Positions 24,774-33,017 of a DNA stretch of 64,000 bases are shown here, in pieces. Under the pieces are notes generated by a model. The model worked only from the letters and a program-made list of their open reading frames with translations. It was not told the origin of the DNA and did no database searches. The position numbers were made by a program, and so were the translations under genes. Source of the DNA: Acidobacteriota bacterium. Lineage in GTDB: Bacteria; Acidobacteriota; Holophagae; Holophagales; Holophagaceae. Each line of letters opens with the position of its first letter. The first letter of the stretch is position 1. The DNA is taken from NCBI GenBank assembly GCA_016195985.1, contig JACPYP010000020.1, positions 248,001 through 312,000 of the forward strand, given 5' to 3'.

Positions 24774-25376
24774 GTGTCCTCCACGCCGAGACCCTTTTTT
24801 GAAACCCTCCATACCCTGCTCGACGCGGAGGGGGGGATCACGCTGGGCGAGCTGCTGGACGCGGCGGGCGAGCAGACCTACGGCCTGCTGGTGCTGCTGC
24901 TGTCCTTGCCGAACCTCATCCCCGGCCTGAACGTGGGCCTCGCCCCCGTGGGCGGCGTGGCGCTCATCGCCCTGGGCGCCCAGCTGGCCTGGGGGCGATC
25001 CCATCCCTGGGTGCCTCAGCGGATCCAGGCCCAGCCCATCCACAAGGGCCGCATCAAGGAGGCCCTGGCCAAGCTGGAGTACCAGTTGAACCGCTTCCGG
25101 TGGCGCGGGGCCCGACAACGCCCCCTGAATCCCCGCTGGATGGGTGCCCTCATCGCCTGGACAGGATTCCTGCTGGCCATTCCGGTGCCCCTGCCCTTCG
25201 GCAACCAGCTCCCGGCCGCCATCCTCTGCCTGCTCGGAGCAGCCCTGCTGGAAGAACGCCCTGCCTGGGCCTGGATCGGCGCCGCGGCGGCCTTCGCCAA
25301 CACCCTGTACTTCGCCTCCAGCTTCGGCCTCATCGCCCGCGCCTTCCTGAAGGCCTTCCACGCCTTGGTGAAGTGA
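24774..25376 (+). CDS. ExoD-family membrane protein
   Basis: 200 residues with four to five hydrophobic segments. LGELLDAAGEQTYGLLVLLLSLPNLIPG and the two-proline turns IPVPLPFGNQLPAAILCLLG match the ExoD exopolysaccharide synthesis family; biochemical function is unknown. The GTG start is close to GGAGG (two bases), so the exact start is uncertain. Its TGA overlaps the trmD ATG by one base. Confidence 0.8.
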   Translation: MSSTPRPFFETLHTLLDAEGGITLGELLDAAGEQTYGLLVLLLSLPNLIPGLNVGLAPVGGVALIALGAQLAWGRSHPWVPQRIQAQPIHKGRIKEALAKLEYQLNRFRWRGARQRPLNPRWMGALIAWTGFLLAIPVPLPFGNQLPAAILCLLGAALLEERPAWAWIGAAAAFANTLYFASSFGLIARAFLKAFHALVK

Positions 25377-26167
25377 TGCGCATCGATGCCCTCACGCTGT
25401 TTCCGGAATTCTTCGAGGCCGCGCGGCTGGGCATCACGGGCCGGGCCTTCCGGGAACTGGGCCAGGCCCTGCATACCCACAGCTACAGGCCCTTTTCCGG
25501 GAACACCTTCGGCCATGTGGATGATTCGCCCTTCGGCGGCGGCCCGGGCATGGTGCTGCGTCCCGACGTGCTGCGCGACACCCTGGCCTCCGTGCCCCGG
25601 ACGGGCGCAGGCCGGGTCATCCACTTCACCCCGGCGGCGCCCCCGCTGACCCACGCCAAGGTGCTGGAGCTGGCGAGGCTGGATCAGCTCATCCTGGTTT
25701 GCACTCGGTACGAGGGACTGGATCAGCGGGCGGTGGATCAGCTGGTGGACGAGGAGTTCAGCATCGGCGAGGCCGTGCTCAGCGGCGGCGAATTGCCCGC
25801 GCTCTTCCTCATCGATGCGGTCTGCCGGTGGCTCCCCGGCGTGCTGGGCAATGAGGCCTCCGCCGAACAGGACAGTTTCGCCACGGGCCTGCTGGACCAC
25901 CCCCACTACACCCGTCCCGCTTCCTTCGAGGGCCAGGCGGTGCCCGCGGTCCTCCAGGGGGGCGATCACGGAGCCATCCGCCTCTGGCGCCTGCGGGAGG
26001 CCATGGCCCGCACCCGGCGCCTGAGGCCCGACCTCTGGGACGCCTACCTGCGTGACCGGCTGGGGGCCCTGGACCGCCCGGCCCAATGGTGTGCCTGGCA
26101 AGTGGAGCACCCCCAGGATTGGGAGCGGCCCAAGCCCAAGGGCTGGAAGGGGTGGAAACGCCAATGA
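25376..26167 (+). CDS. trmD: tRNA (guanine-N1)-methyltransferase TrmD
   Basis: 263 residues; methylates G37 to prevent +1 frameshifts. Knot and SAM motifs are clear: DDSPFGGGPGMVLRPDV, ILVCTRYEGLDQR, SIGEAVLSGGELPALFLIDAV, and the late LLDHPHYTRPASFEGQAVPAVLQGGDH. The usual rpsP-rimM upstream pair is missing; an exoD-like gene takes that place, while rplS follows as normal. Confidence 0.96.
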   Translation: MRIDALTLFPEFFEAARLGITGRAFRELGQALHTHSYRPFSGNTFGHVDDSPFGGGPGMVLRPDVLRDTLASVPRTGAGRVIHFTPAAPPLTHAKVLELARLDQLILVCTRYEGLDQRAVDQLVDEEFSIGEAVLSGGELPALFLIDAVCRWLPGVLGNEASAEQDSFATGLLDHPHYTRPASFEGQAVPAVLQGGDHGAIRLWRLREAMARTRRLRPDLWDAYLRDRLGALDRPAQWCAWQVEHPQDWERPKPKGWKGWKRQ

Positions 26168-26206
26168 ACGCTTCCCTTTCCCCGGCGTTCCGGTAGACTG
26201 TTGGAC

Positions 26207-26224
26207 TCCCCGTCTGGGGATTTT
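26207..26224 (+). promoter_or_regulatory. Candidate attenuator before rplS
   Basis: TCCCC-GTCT-GGGGA followed directly by TTTT, a small intrinsic-terminator-like hairpin in the 107-base trmD-rplS gap. A wider dyad, GAACGC/GCGTTC (26166-26171 with 26185-26190), precedes it. It may tune readthrough into rplS. Confidence 0.4.
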
Positions 26225-26274
26225 CGTGCCATGTCCGCCGATCTCGGTGTGGGACCGCTGGCCCAGGAGCCCAC

Positions 26275-26634
26275 ATGAGCCATATCATCGATCAACTCGA
26301 AGCCGGCCTGCTTCGCCACGACCTGCCCCGCATCCAGCCCGGCGACACCGTCAAGGTGCACGTGAAGGTGAAGGAAGGCGAAAAGGAGCGCATCCAGCTC
26401 TTCCAGGGCATCATCATCGGCATCAAGGGCGGCGGCATGCGCACCTCCTTCACCGTCCGCAAAGTGGCGAGCGGCGTGGGCGTAGAGCGCATCTTCCCCC
26501 TGAACAGCCCCACCATCGACAAGCTCGAAGTCATCCGCCACGGCAAGGTCCGCCGCGCCAAGCTCTACTTCCTCCGCGAGAAGCTGGGCAAGGCCGGTCG
26601 CCTCAAGGAGCGCCGCACCGAGCGGCCCGAGTAG
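26275..26634 (+). CDS. rplS: 50S ribosomal protein L19
   Basis: 119 residues; IQPGDTVKVHVKVKEGEKERIQLFQGIIIGIKGGGMRTSFTVRKVASGVGVERIFPLNSP is diagnostic bL19 sequence (SH3-like barrel at the subunit interface). AGGAG five to six bases before the ATG sets the start. It is the last gene of the long run and is followed by a strong terminator. Confidence 0.97.
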   Translation: MSHIIDQLEAGLLRHDLPRIQPGDTVKVHVKVKEGEKERIQLFQGIIIGIKGGGMRTSFTVRKVASGVGVERIFPLNSPTIDKLEVIRHGKVRRAKLYFLREKLGKAGRLKERRTERPE

Positions 26635-26650
26635 GTTTTTTCATTCTCTG

Positions 26651-26674
26651 GAAGGCGCCCGCAAGGGCGCCTTC
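26651..26674 (+). terminator. rplS terminator
   Basis: Perfect 10-bp stem GAAGGCGCCC/GGGCGCCTTC with loop GCAA, followed by TTC-rich sequence. Confidence 0.85.
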
Positions 26675-26757
26675 TTCATGTCGGACCGGACCTCGTTCCT
26701 ATTTACTAAACCCAATTAGATCTTTATTTCTACAAAATATATCCTCCGAAGCCTACG

Positions 26758-26836
26758 GCCATTCTTGCCCTTCTGTGGAAGAATGGCTTTGGGCCATCCG
26801 GCAGCTCCCTCCGGGGCCCGCTCCCCGGGAGGAAGC
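26758..26836 (+). promoter_or_regulatory. Structured leader of barrel gene, possible SD-masking hairpin
   Basis: An AT-rich patch (26697-26750) that could hold the promoter is followed by a perfect 9-bp stem GCCATTCTT/AAGAATGGC (26758-26766 with 26779-26787) and TTT. A second stem pairs CCTCCGGGG with CCCCGGGAGG, whose last bases are the ribosome site of the next gene. Translation control is inference. Confidence 0.45.
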
Positions 26837-27367
26837 ATGAAGACTTCATTTCTTGCCGCACTGGCGCTGCTGGCCCCCGCCCTGGCCCTCAAGGCCGAGG
26901 CGCCCAGGTACGGCCTGCAGGGCCTGGCCAACATCCCCCTGGGCGATCTCAAGACCTATGTGGACAGCAAGCCCGGGCCCGGCTTCGGCATCCATGGCAC
27001 CTTCGACTTGAATGACGGCCACATGCTGCGGCCCCGGATGGACTACAGCGTGTTCCCCGAGGCCTCCTTCACCACGGTCAAGCAGAACGCCTCGACCCTC
27101 AGCCTCGGTGGCGACTACCTCTACTTCATCGCCGGAAAACCCGAAGGCCTCTACCTCACCGTGGGCGTCTCCGCCGTGCGCTGGTCCTTCGAGCACAAGG
27201 ACGCCTCCATGGACATCACCACCCGCACCACGAAGGCGGGCTTGGCCGCAGGCGTGGGCTACCAGTGGAGCGCCACCCTGGGCACCGAGGCCCGCTGGCT
27301 GCACTCCAGCGTATCCAACACCTTCAAGGCCGACACGCTGCAGGGCGGAGTCACGGTCCGTTTCTGA
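26837..27367 (+). CDS. Small outer-membrane beta-barrel protein, paralog A
   Basis: 176 residues with a signal peptide (MKTSFLAALALLAPALALKAEA). The rest is alternating hydrophobic strands ending in Phe (GGVTVRF), an outer-membrane barrel terminus of the OmpA/OmpW-like size class. The C-terminal half aligns with the gene at 28285 (GLYLTVGVSAVRWSFEH against GMYLVGGLGGVRWSLDQ). Function is unknown. GGGAGG precedes the start. Confidence 0.75.
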   Translation: MKTSFLAALALLAPALALKAEAPRYGLQGLANIPLGDLKTYVDSKPGPGFGIHGTFDLNDGHMLRPRMDYSVFPEASFTTVKQNASTLSLGGDYLYFIAGKPEGLYLTVGVSAVRWSFEHKDASMDITTRTTKAGLAAGVGYQWSATLGTEARWLHSSVSNTFKADTLQGGVTVRF

Positions 27368-27377
27368 CCGGGCCGGA

Positions 27378-28073
27378 TCAGGGCTTCGCGGCCTCGGACC
27401 ATTCGGCGGCGCGCACCGCGTCCACCTCGGTCCGGTTGCGGGGATCCGCCAGCCAGGCGGCGGCGAGGCGCATGGCCAGCCGCTGGCCCGCTTCGATGTC
27501 CGAGGGATAGTGGACGCCGCCGATCACCCGGTCCACGCCCGCCTGCCGCCCCGCCGCCAGCAGGGCCTCTCGCCGCTCCGGCGCCAGTTCCGCGAGGACG
27601 ATGCCGAAGATCAGGCCGCGGGTGGCATGGCCGCTGGGATACGAGGGGCTGGTCTCCCGATCGATGGCCGGCTGCACCCGGGCATCCGTGAGGTAGGGCC
27701 GCGGCCTCAGGAAATGCTTCTTCAGGCTGTCCGTGACGGCCTTGGTATCCTTGCCCGCCTTGTCGATCAAAGCTGCGGTCTTCGGGAACTGGGCGGCGCT
27801 CAGGGGCCGGCCCGAGGCGGCGGCATAAGCCTCCAGCCCCAGCTTCACCTCCGAAGCGGCGCGCGCGATGTCCGCGGGCGTGCGGGTGCGCTGATGCCAG
27901 AGCAAGATGGCGATATCCGCCTTGCCCTCGTCGGAACCCACCGCCGGAAAGGGCCCCAGGAAGGCCACCCATTCAGGGGAGGCCGCTGGCTGCTGAGTGG
28001 AGACGGGCGCCGTCTGGGCGAAACCAGCCAGCCCGGCCAGGAGGAGCAGACAGCCGATGAGCTTGCGTCGCAT
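27378..28073 (-). CDS. Class A acid phosphatase, PAP2 superfamily
   Basis: 231 residues, secreted (signal MRRKLIGCLLLLAGLAGFAQ). The three-part phosphatase motif is complete: KKHFLRPRP (K-X6-RP), SYPSGHAT (PSGH with catalytic His) and DRVIGGVHYPSD (R-X5-H-X3-D; the usual Ser before Arg is Asp). It should release phosphate from organic esters in the periplasm. GGAGG precedes the ATG. It lies between two paralogous barrel genes and runs opposite to both. Confidence 0.9.
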   Translation of the reverse strand: MRRKLIGCLLLLAGLAGFAQTAPVSTQQPAASPEWVAFLGPFPAVGSDEGKADIAILLWHQRTRTPADIARAASEVKLGLEAYAAASGRPLSAAQFPKTAALIDKAGKDTKAVTDSLKKHFLRPRPYLTDARVQPAIDRETSPSYPSGHATRGLIFGIVLAELAPERREALLAAGRQAGVDRVIGGVHYPSDIEAGQRLAMRLAAAWLADPRNRTEVDAVRAAEWSEAAKP

Positions 28074-28134
28074 GGGGCCTCCGAAGGATTCCGCCCAGTG
28101 TGCCCGAGCCCCGCGTCCGAAACCATGGAGCGCC

Positions 28135-28217
28135 GGTGAACACCTTGCAGCATGCGTGGCAGTTCACCACAGCCTTCGCAGCCTGAACCCACGGAATCCC
28201 ACGCCCCAACGGGATTC
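28135..28217. repeat. Two small dyads upstream of barrel paralog B
   Basis: GGTGAAC/GTTCACC (28135-28141 with 28162-28168) and GAATCCC/GGGATTC (28194-28200 with 28211-28217), both perfect 7-bp arms in the gap between the phosphatase and the second barrel gene. They may be operators or leader hairpins. Confidence 0.45.
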
Positions 28218-28284
28218 GCGCTTCGGCACAACCCGTGCGTAGCGAGGCCAACGCTCGACTCCCCGAGCCCCCTCAGGAGCTGCC

Positions 28285-28860
28285 ATGCCCCTCACCCGCG
28301 GTCTGTACCTGCTTCCACTGGCCCTGGCCGGTCTCACCCTCGCCGCCGGCGAGGATTCCGGAAAGGCGCCGAAGCACAAACGCTGCGATGCCTTCGGCTT
28401 CAGCATCCAGGCGGACCAGCCTCTGCGGGACCTGCGGGACAGCCTCGACAATCGCATGGGCTATGGCCTGGGCCTGCAGTGGACCCACGACCACGGCGAG
28501 TTCCACGCGAGCCGCACGCGCTTTGAATGGAACACCTTCCCGGAAGGCCATCCCGTGGGACCCGGCAACACCACCACCTACGCCAAGAACCTCACGCTCA
28601 GCTTCGACCATCTGTTCCGCCTGAACGAAGGCCCCACGGGAATGTACCTGGTGGGCGGCCTGGGCGGCGTGCGCTGGAGCCTCGACCAGCACACGCCCGC
28701 CTATGATTCCAACCTCACCACCACCAAACTGGCCGTGACCACGGGCGTGGGCCTGCAGGTCAACCGACAGTTCACGGTGGAGGGACGCTACGTGTTCAGC
28801 GGCATCCAGAAGACCTTCGATTCGAACACCGCGCAGATCAGCGCGGCCTGGCGCTTCTAG
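28285..28860 (+). CDS. Small outer-membrane beta-barrel protein, paralog B
   Basis: 191 residues with a signal peptide (cleavage near LTLAAG). Strand-like sequence to the final AAWRF, again an aromatic C-terminus for the barrel machinery. It shares the GxxGxVRWSL block, the TTTKLAVTTGVG segment and the NTFxxDT/KTFDSNT end with the gene at 26837, so the pair arose by duplication. Function is unknown. It converges with ubiD with a four-base overlap. Confidence 0.75.
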   Translation: MPLTRGLYLLPLALAGLTLAAGEDSGKAPKHKRCDAFGFSIQADQPLRDLRDSLDNRMGYGLGLQWTHDHGEFHASRTRFEWNTFPEGHPVGPGNTTTYAKNLTLSFDHLFRLNEGPTGMYLVGGLGGVRWSLDQHTPAYDSNLTTTKLAVTTGVGLQVNRQFTVEGRYVFSGIQKTFDSNTAQISAAWRF

Positions 28861-30326
28861 ACCCCGTACTCCTTCCAACGCCGCGCGACTTTCGCCCGGA
28901 TCTCCTCCGGGAACACAAGGTCGCGCGGCCACTCGCGCGCGTAGCCGTCCCAGGGGCGGTTCTTGCGGGTGGCGTCGATGCCCACCTTGCTGCCGAAGGC
29001 GAAGCGGTCGGCGGCGTGGTCCAGCACGTCCAGGGGCCCTTCGGTGAAGAGCATGTCGCGCTTGGGGTCCACGTTGCTGGTGAGACGGAAGAGCACTTCG
29101 TTGAGATCGTGGGGATCGATGTCCTCGTCCACCACCACGATGCCCTTGGTGAACATGATCTGGCCCGTGCCCCAGATGGCGTTCATGACCTTCTGCGCGT
29201 GGCCCGGATACTCCTTCTTCATCGACAGGATCACCAGATTGTGGAACGCGCCGGCCGCGGGCAGGTGCATGTCGCGGATCTCGGGCAGCACCATGCGCAG
29301 CAGAGGCAGGAAGATGCGCTCCGTGGCCAGGCCCAGGTAGGCGTCCTCCTGCGGGGGCCGCCCCACGATGGTGGCGGGAAACACGGGGTTCTTCCGCATG
29401 GTGATGGCTTCCACGTGCAGCACGGGATAGTCGTCGGCCAGGGAGTAGTAGCCCGTGTGGTCGCCGAAGGGGCCTTCGCGCCGCAGCTCGTCGGGATTCA
29501 CGTAGCCCTCGATGACGATCTCGCTGTCGGCGGGGACTTCCAGATCGTTGGTCACGCACTGGACCATCTCGATGCCCTCGCCCCGCAGGAAGCCCGCGAA
29601 CATCACCTCGCTGAGGAAGGGCGGCAGGGGCGCGGTGGCCGCGTAGGTCAGGGCCGGATCGCCGCCGAAACTCACGGCCACGGGCATGCGCTCGTCGCGG
29701 CCGTAGCCGTGGCGGTTGCGGGCGCCGTCGTGGTGCAGCTGGGTGTGGAAGCCCAGAGTGCGGTCGTCGTAGACCTGCAGGCGGTAGAGGCCCACGTTGC
29801 GGTGGCCCGTCTGCTTGTTGCGGGTGTGGCTCATGCCCAGGGTGATGAAGGGGCCGCCGTCCTCGGGCCAGGTGGTGAGCACGGGGAGTTCCGAAAGCCG
29901 CACCTGGTCGCCCTTCAGCACGATCTCCTGGCAGATGCCCTTGCGCACGGTCTTGGGCATCCAGTTGGAGACTTCGGCCAGCACAGGCAGCTTGGCCAGC
30001 TTCTCGAAAAACCCCGTGCCGGGCTTGGGCATGGCCTCCTGCACCAGCTTCTCGATGCGGTCGGCGATGGCGTCCAGGCCCCGGGGTTCCTGGTCCACCC
30101 CCAGCGCCATTTCCATGCGCCTGAGGCTGCCGAAGGCGTTCATGACCACGGGCATGCCGTGGCCCTTGGGGCGCTCGAAGCGAAGGGCCCTGCCGCCCCC
30201 GGGCTGCTTGGAGACCTGGTCTGCGATGGCGCCCATTTCCAGGTGCGGATCCACCTCCGGGGTCACCCGGGCCAGTTCGCCCGCGGCTTCAAGTTGCTTC
30301 AGGAAGGTTTGGAAATCGCGGCTCAT
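28857..30326 (-). CDS. ubiD: UbiD-family prenyl-FMN-dependent decarboxylase
   Basis: 489 residues. The family signature REGPFGDHTGYYSLADDYP is present, as is the prFMN/metal region (GHRNVGLYRLQVYDDRTLGFH) and the late RLTSNVDPKRDM. It decarboxylates an aromatic or polyprenyl-hydroxybenzoate acid; whether quinone synthesis or aromatic degradation is meant cannot be decided, and no ubiX is adjacent. The start MSRDFQTFL is placed by family length; the ribosome site is weak. Confidence 0.88.
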   Translation of the reverse strand: MSRDFQTFLKQLEAAGELARVTPEVDPHLEMGAIADQVSKQPGGGRALRFERPKGHGMPVVMNAFGSLRRMEMALGVDQEPRGLDAIADRIEKLVQEAMPKPGTGFFEKLAKLPVLAEVSNWMPKTVRKGICQEIVLKGDQVRLSELPVLTTWPEDGGPFITLGMSHTRNKQTGHRNVGLYRLQVYDDRTLGFHTQLHHDGARNRHGYGRDERMPVAVSFGGDPALTYAATAPLPPFLSEVMFAGFLRGEGIEMVQCVTNDLEVPADSEIVIEGYVNPDELRREGPFGDHTGYYSLADDYPVLHVEAITMRKNPVFPATIVGRPPQEDAYLGLATERIFLPLLRMVLPEIRDMHLPAAGAFHNLVILSMKKEYPGHAQKVMNAIWGTGQIMFTKGIVVVDEDIDPHDLNEVLFRLTSNVDPKRDMLFTEGPLDVLDHAADRFAFGSKVGIDATRKNRPWDGYAREWPRDLVFPEEIRAKVARRWKEYGV

Positions 30327-30343
30327 GCGCCATGATCCCACCC

Positions 30344-30372
30344 CCGTTGGTGCGGCGGAAGCCGCCGTTGGT
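30344..30372 (+). promoter_or_regulatory. Direct-repeat CCGTTGGT sites, candidate LytTR operator
   Basis: CCGTTGGT occurs at 30344-30351 and again at 30365-30372, 21 bases apart, two DNA turns. AlgR/LytTR-domain regulators bind CCGTTNGT-like direct repeats with about this spacing. The sites lie 46-74 bases before the LytS-like kinase gene, which is followed by a LytTR regulator, so autoregulation is a strong inference. Confidence 0.55.
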
Positions 30373-30417
30373 TCAAAACCCTGGACCCCCGCGTCCCTCC
30401 GGGAAGATCCTGAGGAC

Positions 30418-31404
30418 ATGCGCCACTGCGCCACTTGGCCCTCGTTCCTTTCCTGGATCTTCCGCTCGGTCATCCTCGGAGCCCTGGTGGGCCTGGGTCT
30501 GCATGCGGCGGTGGGCGGCCCGCATGGGAACCCTTTCCAGACCATCGCCATCGGCGTCATTTTCAGCGTGGTGATGTGGGGCGGCTTCCACCTGCTGCCC
30601 ACGCCCCATGAACGCCTGCCGAGCCACTGGCCCGCGGCCCGGGTGGGGCTCTTCGCCACGGGCTGGATCCTGCTGCTCTACCTCCTTCTGCTGGGCCTTT
30701 CCATCGGCCTGGTGCGGGTCTTCACGGGCGTCAACATCGTCCGGTCGCGCCTCGTCCTGATGCTCACCGGCGCCGCCGGGCTGGCGGCCACGGGGGTCAT
30801 TGCCACCAAGGAGACCGTCGAACACCAGGTCCAGATCCAGCGCGACCTGGCGAAGGCGGAGGCGCGCGCCAGCTTCCTCGGCCTGCAAGCCCAGTTGCAG
30901 CCCCATACCCTGTTCAACGCCCTCAACACCATCGCCGCCCTGATCCCTGACGATCCCCGCAGGGCCGAGGAAGCCACGGAGCGGCTCTCTTCCTTGCTTC
31001 GCCGCATCCTCGGCGCGCTGGAGCGCCCCACCTGGACCTTGGCGGAAGAGTTCCAGCTGCTGGACCACCTGCTGGGCCTGGAGCGGCTGCGCTTCGGCGA
31101 TCGCCTGGCCTTCGACCTCGAGCTGGCCCCCGATCTGGCCCAGGAGCCCGTGCCGCCCCTGCTGCTGCTGCCCCTGGTGGAGAATGCCCTCAAACATGGT
31201 TTCCGCCCCAGGGTGGGTCCCTGCCGGCTGCGGGTGGTGGCGGCCCAGCGGATCATCCGGGTGGAGGACAACGGCGTGGGCCGGGCTCCCGGCGTCCCCG
31301 AAGGCCTGGGGTTGCGCACAGTGCGGGAGCGGCTGGAGGCTGCTGGAGGCAGGCTGGCCTGGCCGGCCGTGGCCGAGGGTTGCACGGCGGAGGTGCGGCT
31401 GTGA
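30418..31404 (+). CDS. LytS/YehU-type sensor histidine kinase
   Basis: 328 residues: four membrane segments in the first 130 (about 10-30, 42-60, 76-100, 112-130), a short coiled linker, then the His_kinase domain (GLQAQLQPHTLFNALNTI, H163) and an ATPase domain with LPLVENALKHG (N box) and VEDNGVG (G1). The residue after the phospho-His is Thr where most relatives have Phe. GAGG precedes the ATG closely. The stop overlaps the regulator start, so it pairs with the LytTR protein. Confidence 0.87.
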   Translation: MRHCATWPSFLSWIFRSVILGALVGLGLHAAVGGPHGNPFQTIAIGVIFSVVMWGGFHLLPTPHERLPSHWPAARVGLFATGWILLLYLLLLGLSIGLVRVFTGVNIVRSRLVLMLTGAAGLAATGVIATKETVEHQVQIQRDLAKAEARASFLGLQAQLQPHTLFNALNTIAALIPDDPRRAEEATERLSSLLRRILGALERPTWTLAEEFQLLDHLLGLERLRFGDRLAFDLELAPDLAQEPVPPLLLLPLVENALKHGFRPRVGPCRLRVVAAQRIIRVEDNGVGRAPGVPEGLGLRTVRERLEAAGGRLAWPAVAEGCTAEVRL

Positions 31405-32186
31405 CCGTTTTCCGATACGCCCTCGTCGAGGATGAGCCCCCCGCCCGGGGCCGTCTCAAACGCCTGGTGGCGGAGCTGGCTCCCGGATCCCAATGCGTGG
31501 GGGAGGCGGCCGATGGCGAGGCGGGGCTGGCCCTGCTCGCGCGGCTTCAAAAAGAAGCGCCAGACCTCCTCTTTCTCGACATCGAATTCCCGCCAGAAGG
31601 CGCCTTCGGCCTCCTGCGCCGCGCGAAGGAGCTGGGTCTGGCCCTGCCCGCCCTGGCCTTCGTGACCGCCTACGACCAGCATGCCGTGGAGGCCTTTCGC
31701 TGGGCCGCCTGCGACTACCTGCTGAAGCCCGTGGAACGGGCGAGGCTGGGAGAAACCTTGGCGCGGGTGAACAGGGGCAGGCTCACCCCTGCCCTCGCAC
31801 CAGTCCCGGATCTGGGACTGCTCCTACAGGCCCTGGAGGCCACCCGCAGGCAGGCCATGCCAGAGCGATTCACCGTGCTGGTGAAGGGCCGGATCCTCGT
31901 GCTGGCCTGGGCCCAGGTGAGCCACCTGCGCACGGAGAACCGCCTGCTCTTCGTGCACACGCCCGAAGGGCGCTACGTCCTGGACCGCAGCCTGGACGAG
32001 CTGGAAGGCCTGCTGGCGCCGCGCTTCATCCGCACCCACCGTTCGGCCATGGTGGCCCTGGACGCCATCCGCGAGCTGGCGCCCGATCCCGGTGGCACCG
32101 GGGAGCTTCGGCTGCAGGACGGCTCCCGCCTCCCCGTGAGCCGCGACCGCATGGCCGAGCTCCGGGCGCGGCTGGGGCAGGGCTGA
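31401..32186 (+). CDS. LytTR-family response regulator
   Basis: 261 residues: receiver domain (VEDEPPARGRL, phospho-acceptor D60 in LLFLDIEFP, Lys in YLLKPVE) and a LytTR DNA-binding domain (about 158-258) with HLRTENRLLFVHTPEGRYVLDRSLDEL and FIRTHRSAMVAL. The GTG start has GGAGG seven bases ahead and overlaps the kinase stop. Likely targets are the CCGTTGGT sites upstream of its own operon (30344) and of the next gene (32211). Confidence 0.9.
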   Translation: MTVFRYALVEDEPPARGRLKRLVAELAPGSQCVGEAADGEAGLALLARLQKEAPDLLFLDIEFPPEGAFGLLRRAKELGLALPALAFVTAYDQHAVEAFRWAACDYLLKPVERARLGETLARVNRGRLTPALAPVPDLGLLLQALEATRRQAMPERFTVLVKGRILVLAWAQVSHLRTENRLLFVHTPEGRYVLDRSLDELEGLLAPRFIRTHRSAMVALDAIRELAPDPGGTGELRLQDGSRLPVSRDRMAELRARLGQG

Positions 32187-32210
32187 CCGCCCTTCGGGAG
32201 ATCCCCTCCG

Positions 32211-32219
32211 CCGTTGGTG
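32211..32219 (+). promoter_or_regulatory. Single CCGTTGGTG site upstream of TPR gene
   Basis: The same nine bases as the first copy at 30344, placed 70 bases before the TPR/TonB pair. A partner 21 bases away is degenerate at best. Suggests that the LytTR regulator also acts here. Confidence 0.4.
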
Positions 32220-32288
32220 CGTTCGCCGGCGCGGCCCGGAGGCCCCGGGCCCAGTCTGGCGCAGGCCTTCCGCCGCCCGGAGTCTTCG

Positions 32289-33017
32289 ATGCGATCGTTG
32301 CCATCCCTCCCTTGCGCCGCCCTGTTCCTTCCGGCCTTCATCGCCCCGGCCCAGGAACCCAGCCTCCCCGCCCTGCTGGCCCGGCTCCAGGCCCTGTCCA
32401 CGGACCAACTCCGGGGTCTTCAGGCCCGGCTGGCCCTGGATCCCGCCCCCGCGGACAAGAAGGCCTACCACGAGCTGCACCTCGCCTACGCGCTCGCCAG
32501 CCGCCTCCAGAAGGAGGATCCGAAGACCGCCGAGCAGCTCACGGACCGTGCCCTGAAATCCCATGAGGCCTCCCGGGATCCGGAGATCCAGATCCTGATG
32601 GGCGCCTTCCTGGGCCTGAAGATCGGCTTCTCGCCCATGTCGGCCATGGTGCTCAGCCCCAAGGCCATGGGCCGCTTCGAACGGGCCCTGGCCCAGCAGC
32701 CAGGCAACCCCCGGGCCCTCCTCTTCAAGGCCATCCACACCCTCCACATGCCGGCCTTCGTGGGCGGCGGAGCCGAGGCCGCCCTGCCCCTGGCCGAAGA
32801 AGCCGCGCGCCGAGCGGCGGCGGAACCCGCCCCCGCCGATCCCTGGGCCCCTGCCTGGGGGCGGGTGGAAAGCCTGGGCTGGCTGGCCTACATCCAGGCC
32901 AAGGCGGGCAAGCCGGCCGAGGCCCGCGCTACGGCCAGCCGGGCCCTGGCCCTGGATCCCGGCAATCCCTTCGTCACCCGCCAGGTGCTGCCCCTCCTGA
33001 AGGACCTGGCTTCATGA
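32289..33017 (+). CDS. Periplasmic TPR-type protein
   Basis: 242 residues with a signal peptide (ending near FIAPAQEP). The rest is helical with TPR-like pairs (KKAYHELHLAYALASRLQKEDPKTAEQLTDRAL; ALLFKAIHTLHMP; LGWLAYIQAKAGKPAEARATASRALALDPGNP). It probably acts as a scaffold for the next gene's product: its stop overlaps the TonB receptor start by four bases. Unique function is unknown. Confidence 0.7.
   Translation: MRSLPSLPCAALFLPAFIAPAQEPSLPALLARLQALSTDQLRGLQARLALDPAPADKKAYHELHLAYALASRLQKEDPKTAEQLTDRALKSHEASRDPEIQILMGAFLGLKIGFSPMSAMVLSPKAMGRFERALAQQPGNPRALLFKAIHTLHMPAFVGGGAEAALPLAEEAARRAAAEPAPADPWAPAWGRVESLGWLAYIQAKAGKPAEARATASRALALDPGNPFVTRQVLPLLKDLAS

Noticed and set aside
21363-25361. 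Very long open frame on the minus strand (1332 codons)
   Set aside because: Antisense to several well-supported genes (thiE-like, MscS, rlmN, exoD-like). It has low-complexity Gly/Gln/His/Arg composition typical of GC-rich shadow frames and no domain.
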